The notes beneath the pieces are model-generated. The model saw only the letters and a list, made by a program, of their open reading frames with translations, did not search any database and was not told the origin of the DNA. From Tubulanus polymorphus (lineage: Eukaryota > Nemertea > Palaeonemertea > Tubulaniformes > Tubulanidae), in contig NC_134032.1 in the NCBI RefSeq assembly GCF_964204645.1, positions 994,501-1,058,500 on the forward strand: 64,000 bases of DNA, read 5' to 3'. The translations under genes and the position numbers were made by a program. Below, piece by piece: positions 57,865-64,000 of the stretch; the first letter of the stretch is position 1; the number at the start of each line of letters is the position of its first letter.

Positions 57865-58083
57865 GGCTAAACAAAAATGATACCTTGTTTCTCCGCAGCG
57901 GCCGGGTCATTTTTGTAAAATATGATAAAATTTATAAACAGTTCATTTCTATAGCGACCAGGTCTGTTATGGTAAAATTGATCACGATTTTAAAAAAAGT
58001 AATGTATAGGGTAGATAGGCGGCCGGCCGGGTCAACATTTAAGCTCAGCAGAGCGGAGAAACAAGGTATCAATTTTTTTGGCC
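57865..58083. mobile_element. PIF/Harbinger-like MITE, third copy (inverse)
   Basis: Inverse orientation copy of 44053-44273; ends GGCTAAACAAAAATGATACC and GGTATCAATTTTTTTGGCC. Flanks ATA and TAA, so the duplication is no longer perfect. Confidence 0.8.
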
Positions 58084-58277
58084 TAAACAAATATTGTTTA
58101 AATTAGATACGATACGACGTTTGGGTTACTTGTTATCTCTTTAGGTCACTTCCATCGATTCCACTGAACGATAAATATAAAATATCAATTTCGAAGGGAA
58201 CACGGACGGCAAATGCTCGGTTAATGCATTGAGGATTTGAGTGAAGAAAAGCCTACCCGTTCCAAGGCGCGATGAGA

Positions 58278-59240
58278 TTAATTTTGAAGTTTTGATCCTG
58301 AAGAAGGATTTTTACACACGAGATTAGCGGTAGCATTCCGAAATTTAGCGTTCGTCACGCAGTAGATGAAAAAATTACCACACGAATCTATAACTGTCAG
58401 CAACAACGAAACCTTACGAAACGCCATCTTTGTTTCATACGACACCGGGTACTTTATTTCTGATAAAGCCATTACACGATCTAGACTGCCCGGCATTTCG
58501 CAGATAAAAAAGAATATCACGACAGTCGATACCATTTTGAGAATCTGTTTGTCTTGTTGATTATCTCTTTGGAACAATAATGCCACCGATTGTGAATGAA
58601 TATTTATCCGAAATGATGTATTTATTTTTGATATTTCGGTCCATAATCGCGAGCTGTCTATTATTGTATAGACGTATTGACCAGACCTTAGACAGGGCCA
58701 TCTCCACAGAGATGGAATCCGTTCCGGTACGACAAATTGCCAGAACAAACCGAAGCTGATCAGCGCTAGGACTGATAAAAAAATTATCACAGTTCGCGTT
58801 CTAAGGATGTTTTGGTGATTGAACGGAAATTGGACGGCGAGTAGTCGCTCTAAACTGACCAGAATCACCGTCCAGTTGCGTAACAACTGCAGCGGAAAAT
58901 AAAACGGCAGCGCTATGTACATGATACGCTTGCCAAACGTCCAATCGTCGAACCGGAAAACAAAGTCACCTATTGTCGAATATACGTACAAAACGCGAAC
59001 TGGGTACATCAAAAACATGTCTAACGAGAAAAGCAAATCAAAGATAGCTAGAATATTGATACCGCGATAAGAATCTGGTCTTTTGAGACGATGGAGTACG
59101 ATTGATGTGATGATGTTGACGACGATTGCCGTGAAGCAGACCGGACCGATAACGCACACGTAAAGATAGAAACTGAATTGCGTGTACCACATTACCGGCG
59201 GTATATCCGCTTGAGAACACGCGCTGCTGCTGATATTCAT
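58278..59240 (-). CDS. Rhodopsin-like GPCR lacking a recognisable TM5 (intronless)
   Basis: 320 aa from ATG 59240. TM1 ~18-48, TM2 ~60-85, TM3 ~105-135 ending LERLLAVQFPF (ER-L for DRY), TM4 ~148-170, then ECL2 with a cysteine (WPCLRSG). Residues ~185-240, where TM5 belongs, are polar (SRLWTEISKINTSFRINIHS, FQRDNQQDKQ) with no 20-residue hydrophobic run. TM6 (MVSTVVIFFFICEMPG) and TM7 (SCGNFFIYCVTNAKF) are present. I found no alternative frame or splice pair that supplies TM5. Either an in-frame deletion made it a pseudogene, or it is a six-pass variant. It lies head to head with the GPCR at 60678, 1.4 kb away. Confidence 0.8.
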   Translation of the reverse strand: MNISSSACSQADIPPVMWYTQFSFYLYVCVIGPVCFTAIVVNIITSIVLHRLKRPDSYRGINILAIFDLLFSLDMFLMYPVRVLYVYSTIGDFVFRFDDWTFGKRIMYIALPFYFPLQLLRNWTVILVSLERLLAVQFPFNHQNILRTRTVIIFLSVLALISFGLFWQFVVPERIPSLWRWPCLRSGQYVYTIIDSSRLWTEISKINTSFRINIHSQSVALLFQRDNQQDKQILKMVSTVVIFFFICEMPGSLDRVMALSEIKYPVSYETKMAFRKVSLLLTVIDSCGNFFIYCVTNAKFRNATANLVCKNPSSGSKLQN

Positions 59241-60677
59241 CTCGGTTAACGTCTCTCGATGATCTCCGCACTAATTTGCTCGTAGGCAGCATATTTTTAA
59301 CGGAACCAATTACAGATGAAGCGAGTTAAAATGAACTTAAAAACGAAGCTTTGAATTACAAATATGGTCGATAATTGAAATGCGAGAATTTTACTTTTTT
59401 TATGCGTCTAATTGGTAAAAACATGATCTAATAAGGTATGTGTGACTAAATTACTACACCATTTCATTAGACAGTGCCTCGTGTGTGTCGGATTGGTGTT
59501 GCAGGGTTGGTCTCTCCCTCTCTTTAAATGGTGCCAAAGTGTTCGCAAGTCACTCCTGATTCTTTCTATGGCACAATACCGTTGTTTTTCGAAGTTCAAT
59601 GGTAGACGTTTCTAAATTCATGTTTTTTAGCCGACAATTTGCATGTTTGAAAACTAATCGCGGCTGAAAGTTGTTGCTGTTGTAGTTAGCGTCATGTTTG
59701 TCCATCCATACATCCTTTGAAGGGTCATTCGAGCTGTACCAAAATCCACAGCAACTGAACGAATGCTTTATTTCCTCCACGAACTTTTGTTACATCGCTC
59801 TTTTGAATGTCGTCTGCTGGTGCACAACGATTCGTTTTTCGCTCATATTTTCGTGGCATCTGGAAATTTGAAGAAAAAAAACATTTTAATAACGGACATT
59901 TGGTATAATACGGTAGCTACAATGACAAATTTCAGAACATTTTTTTCGAAATAATCATAAGTTATTTTGGCCACTATAAAAACTGTTGATAGCAGCTAGT
60001 CGATAGCCTAATAATCCAAAACAGTCGAAGGGAGAGTTGGGACACCGTGCGGGGAGGTTGGGCAATGGACCATCTAGTCCACCTTTGAGTTTGCCAACAC
60101 TCACAAAACCCGCCACTTTTATCAATTCCAAAAATGTCTGACATTATTTCACCATAAGAATTTCAAAAAAGCTTTGATGAAAAAGACGACTTTTACACCT
60201 TTCTCATTAGAACAAGTGGCGATATTTTACAGTTTTCCATTTTGCAATTAGAACTCGGTTTTTACTTTCTTCTGGACCTTATACTATCTTATCTCAACTC
60301 TCTTCGTGGCCAAACTCTCCCAAGCCTCCTCTATGCCGAACTTAGTTCAACATGTTGTTTGAGTGAAACAGAGGTCAGATTCTAAATCCATAGATCCAGT
60401 TGCACCGATTCACATATACATAACCAGTATTATGATGACTACATATGATTTGATATAATATATATGACAAAGACATTGATAATAATTTTTGCGCTACTAA
60501 CATTGTGTGACAAATTGACTCTAACTCGCCACGGACAACAGTGGTTGGTTACGGCTGAATTAGATAATCATTACAGGACAGAAGCTAATGAAAGCTAGCG
60601 GCAACATCCCTCGGGGGAGATGCGTCTATAGGGCACAATCTCGCTAACATTTGCGGCAATATTCGAGATCGTTGAAG
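59241..60677. promoter_or_regulatory. Shared divergent intergenic region of two GPCR genes
   Basis: 1.44 kb between two start codons pointing apart. From about 59538 onwards it is the source-type sequence of the segments captured at 37.7-38.7 and 40.2-41.3 kb. It contains a ~230-bp insertion (about 59778-60003) absent from those copies. Regulatory role inferred from position. Confidence 0.5.
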
Positions 60678-61649
60678 ATGAACAGGACAGCCGGTCCCAT
60701 TGGACGACCGTACAGCTCTTACACGGTACTGCGCAGTATCGTCAACGCGCCGGTCAACGTCAGGCTGTCGTTGTTGATAATCGGCCCGGTCATCTATTCA
60801 ACCGCTGTTTTCGGCAACGTGGCCGCATTTCTAATCATGATCAGCGAGAAATTCCGACAACATTCGTACGCTAATTACCTGTCGACGTTAGCGGTCACCG
60901 ATCTGGGAACGGCTACATTCTTGTTACTGATGCCGGAGATAAACTATTTCCTGACCGAGTCAGCCGCCGGTGCCGGTATCAAGCACTGGTTCCTGTTGAG
61001 GAATCTGACGCAATGCGTCGTGTACGAATACTCCTATAACCTGATCGCGGGTATGAGCACGTGTCTAGTGGTTGCTATAGCGATTGAAAGGTTCATTGTT
61101 GTAACGTTCCCGTTCGCTGCTAAGACGCTGTGTACCCCGCGCTCAGCTCGTCTAGTCATTAGCGGCTTGTTTCTGTTCAACTCGCTGTTCTCTCTGTTCG
61201 CGTCTCTGATCATAAGATTCTCGCCCAGTCTCGGCTGCTATGATAGAACGCCCTACCTCAGCGCCATGCGCACTATTCTATCTATAGTTTTACGCACGGT
61301 GGTTACGTATATTCTGGTGTCCGTATTCAACGTGCTTATAGTCTATCGTTTGGTTAAGGGACGCGATTTCGGCCACGGTTCGTCGAAAAATGCGAAAACC
61401 AACCGCACCACGTTGATTCTGATGCTGGTGTGCGCGGTATTCTTGTTAACCCACCTCCCTAGTGCCGTCAACTCGATCATGTTCAGAATTGTCGGTAAAA
61501 AGAACATGCCCTCGTCGACGATATCCCGCATTCTTTTCCCGATGATCAGGAGCGTAAATTTTTCCTGTAATTTCTATATTTATCTGTTCGGTAAAGAGGT
61601 TCGCGAAACGTTCTGCGACGCGTTCCGGCGAACCGGGAAGAGAAAGTAA
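60678..61649 (+). CDS. Rhodopsin-like GPCR, divergent member (intronless)
   Basis: 323 aa from ATG 60678 (AAGATGAAC); an upstream in-frame TTG is not needed. N2 is a glycosylation site (NRT). TM1 ~30-55 (with GN at the usual N1.50 place: VFGNVAAFLI), TM2 ~64-86 (LAVTD), TM3 ~110-135 ending IERFIVVTFPF (ERF for DRY), TM4 ~153-175, TM5 ~198-222, TM6 ~243-265 (FLLTHLPSAVN), TM7 ~282-305 with NFSCNFYIYLF (NFYIY for NPxxY). The short C-tail ends RRTGKRK. It belongs to the broad class A peptide-receptor-like group; ligand unknown. Its first codons and 5' flank were copied into the GPCR trio at 38-41 kb. Confidence 0.9.
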   Translation: MNRTAGPIGRPYSSYTVLRSIVNAPVNVRLSLLIIGPVIYSTAVFGNVAAFLIMISEKFRQHSYANYLSTLAVTDLGTATFLLLMPEINYFLTESAAGAGIKHWFLLRNLTQCVVYEYSYNLIAGMSTCLVVAIAIERFIVVTFPFAAKTLCTPRSARLVISGLFLFNSLFSLFASLIIRFSPSLGCYDRTPYLSAMRTILSIVLRTVVTYILVSVFNVLIVYRLVKGRDFGHGSSKNAKTNRTTLILMLVCAVFLLTHLPSAVNSIMFRIVGKKNMPSSTISRILFPMIRSVNFSCNFYIYLFGKEVRETFCDAFRRTGKRK

Positions 61650-62560
61650 GAATATGCGACAAGATAAAGTTTTTCAACAAAAGAAGTCCTAGAAGGATCC
61701 GAACAAAAATATCTCGACAGGAAGGAAAAAACCTTCAATTCCGTTGATAGAATCGTTTGAATGACGTCACCGGCGGCACACGCCATTTGGACAAAACAAT
61801 ACACTCACAATAAATGCATTCATGTAGTTTATCATTGCTGGAAGTCTAATTCTGTTTAATCCTATAATTTCTTGTTGTTTCTCTGACACATGTAAATCTC
61901 TGTGAGTATGAATGAAATACAAACATACTTAGCAGAAATCAACTATTCATTTTTAATAAACTTTGGACTGATTTTAGGCTACCTTCGTCAGACGAGTCAT
62001 GAAAAAGCACTGATACTTCTCCACACAGTTCATACGGTACACAAACTGAAAATGGATTTACTCAGAAAATTATGATTTGAAATGTAGAGGGAATCTAAGA
62101 GCTGTACCTGGGTAAGCGGCCTTGCGTTGTGGATCCAAGACGTGTCTTGCAGTATGAGGTTGGTACGGTCTAATACGGTACAATACATTTCCCAGATTGT
62201 CTAAACCACAAAATCTATATTTTTTTAATCAAAAATCGGTGGACCAAAAATTAACTCGTACAATCCAAATCGCATTACAAATTGCGTTTATCGTAAAAGC
62301 TATCGATTGAATGCGAAACCTTTAGAAATCTGACCGACGCGTGTAAACGATTCCCTAACTCAATTAGGCGGTTATATTTCACTATTCAAAAGTTTAAAAT
62401 AACGGCCGCCCGTCTGCATTGTAATGCTATCAAGAAACATCGAATAAAAGTTTATTAAATCAAATTGTTGCATCAATGAAAATAATGCGGATGCCTCCGG
62501 TGGAAATAGTGGTCTGAATAGATTTCAACCGCTAACACCTCGCTGGCCCAAAAACAGCCC
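61650..62560. other. 3' flank of the GPCR gene, no gene recognised
   Basis: Contains AATAAA-type signals near 61809 and 61956, then AT-rich unique sequence. Confidence 0.45.
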
Positions 62561-62569
62561 CGATCCTAG

Positions 62570-62745
62570 GTCGCTCGTAACCCTAACCCTACAGGAATCT
62601 AACCTGTGACCCCCACAGTATGCCAGTCGACCAGACTGACCACTAAACCTAACCCTAGCTCGTAACCCTAACCCTAGCACGGCTCGAACCTGCGACCGCC
62701 AGCATGCCAGCCTAGCACGCTAACCACTAGGCTACCGAACTTAGG
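62570..62745 (-). mobile_element. tRNA-like (SINE) sequences, two in tandem
   Basis: Minus strand: AGCCTAGTGGTTAGCGTGCT followed by GCAGGTTCGAGCC (A- and B-box-like), and a more decayed relative beside it (TTTAGTGGTCAGTC ... ACAGGTTAGATTCC). CCCTAA pairs separate them. Cloverleaf pairing is poor; read as SINE or pseudo-tRNA. Confidence 0.45.
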
Positions 62746-64000
62746 TGATTGAATTCGTTTGTAAATATGACTTTCTTGTCAGCGTGGTGCGCAGTCAGGT
62801 GCGGTCGACACGTTCACCAATGGTACCTTCCCATATTCTTTAATTGCAAGACTTTTTATCAGGAATATTATAGGAAATCGTACAAATTCAAGTGATCTAT
62901 TATTAAGGGGTTTATTGCAGAATTTCTATATGAAATTCGAAGTTAAATATGAAGACTTTTGTGTATCCCTGAAGGGGCGTTGAATATAATGTGCACTTTC
63001 ATTGCGCCTGGAAGATAAGCCTTTTGCCAGACTACGAATGGATATATATCATTTTGACGTTAAAAGAGAATATTAATGGTGATGAGATTAGCTTACAATA
63101 TGGAGTTATGCATATTACTGATAGACCTACGTGTGGTGTAGTGTTAATCTGTATAGTGAAATATTATCGCGTAGGCGACGTCAGAATTCGCGATTCAACT
63201 AGACGTCATTTTTAACATCAAAATATCTAGCAGAATCAAAGCGCTTAACAATGATAGCAGAAAAACAAATTTCTAACGTTTATGGGGGGAAATTCCTATC
63301 TGCCGCTCTCTCAAACAACTTGCATGATGTTACCATTTTCATTCTGTAGGACTAGTAGGACCAGCGATTCCCACAGTACGTTAGTGACTTTAAATGGTTC
63401 CAACAACTAATGCGGTTTATCATTCTCAGTTGATAAGAATGAAGCGACGTATAAAGGAGTCCGTGGAGATCAACAAAAAACAACAACTTTCGGCTTTTTC
63501 CCGTTCCTATCGAAGCCCAGAATTGAAATGCGTTGCGTTGAAAATGACATCGATCATTATGAGACATGCCACGACCATGCAGCGTACGTGAATCGGTAGG
63601 CGCTGCAGGTTGACGAGAGATTAATAATATAGATTTATCACTCTGTAATCCGATACAGACTTTAAAATTCATGAATATTACAGGCATGGTTCTTAAATCA
63701 GTATTATATCACGTATTGTGAGATAGAGAATCAGGTAAGCACTGGGTTTATCTCTCCTGTTATAAGGGTAAGCGTTCGTTACATGTAAAATGAATCTAGT
63801 TTATACGACCATGTTACCACGAAGCCGATCTCATCAACCCAATTATGGATAATTTTTCCAATTCTCGTGGTCGGTCAGGCGTGCAGGAAAAACGGATCGG
63901 AAAAGCATGTGGAACAAGATGCTACGTTTCTAAGGAACAAACCAGCCGGAGACCATGCGGCATGACTCCATGTTCCCATTTCTAGCCAATAAACCAGTAG
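62746..64000. other. No gene recognised
   Basis: Frames up to 111 codons (63352-63687 minus) show no motif or splice partner. Nothing supportable to the end of the window. Confidence 0.45.

Noticed and set aside
63352-63687. 111-codon minus-strand frame
   Set aside because: No motif, no splice signals, composition not convincing.

Overview
This is animal nuclear DNA. Genes have GT-AG introns, non-coding DNA dominates, and the mobile elements and satellites are metazoan in type. Recognisable genes are an EXTL3-type exostosin, a ZNF706-type small zinc-finger protein and five rhodopsin-like GPCR genes. This fits an invertebrate, probably marine (a lophotrochozoan or invertebrate deuterostome is my guess); the sequence does not settle the phylum. 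No bacterial genes, operons or CRISPR are present.

Layout. 0-13 kb is a repeat graveyard: a tandemly duplicated retroelement gag fragment, three solo LTRs each with a 4-bp target duplication, several MITE families (one with piggyBac-like TTAA ends) and satellites seeded by MITE ends. 13.3-20.9 kb (minus strand) holds a complete six-exon EXTL3-type gene of 921 aa, with repeat insertions in every intron. 21-24.4 kb is tandem-repeat DNA (48-, 50- and 69-bp units) just upstream of it. 25.9-26.6 kb has more minisatellites. 29.5-31.7 kb (plus) holds ZNF706, followed by a minisatellite made from its own last codons, stop and splice donor. 32-35 kb is minisatellite, a Harbinger-like MITE with a nested Penelope-like tail, and SINE-like repeats. 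36.1-42.3 kb has three near-identical intronless GPCR genes in 2.57-kb tandem units. 43-49.3 kb is an inverted-repeat element, a Mutator-like transposase scrap and a 3.4-kb inverted-repeat transposon. 49.5-57.1 kb holds two copies of a repeat, one interrupted by a degenerate Ty3/gypsy-type retroelement (integrase, chromodomain, env-like reading frame). 58.3-61.6 kb has two divergent GPCR genes. The rest to 64 kb is non-coding apart from tRNA-like sequence.

How things connect. The GPCR genes form a local family, and the tandem trio is chimeric: copies 2 and 3 carry about 1 kb of the upstream region and the first 17-18 codons of the divergent GPCR gene at 60.7 kb, so they probably sit behind a borrowed promoter. 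EXTL3 acts in heparan sulfate chain initiation in the Golgi; ZNF706 is a small conserved zinc-finger protein. No joint pathway between these genes is suggested.
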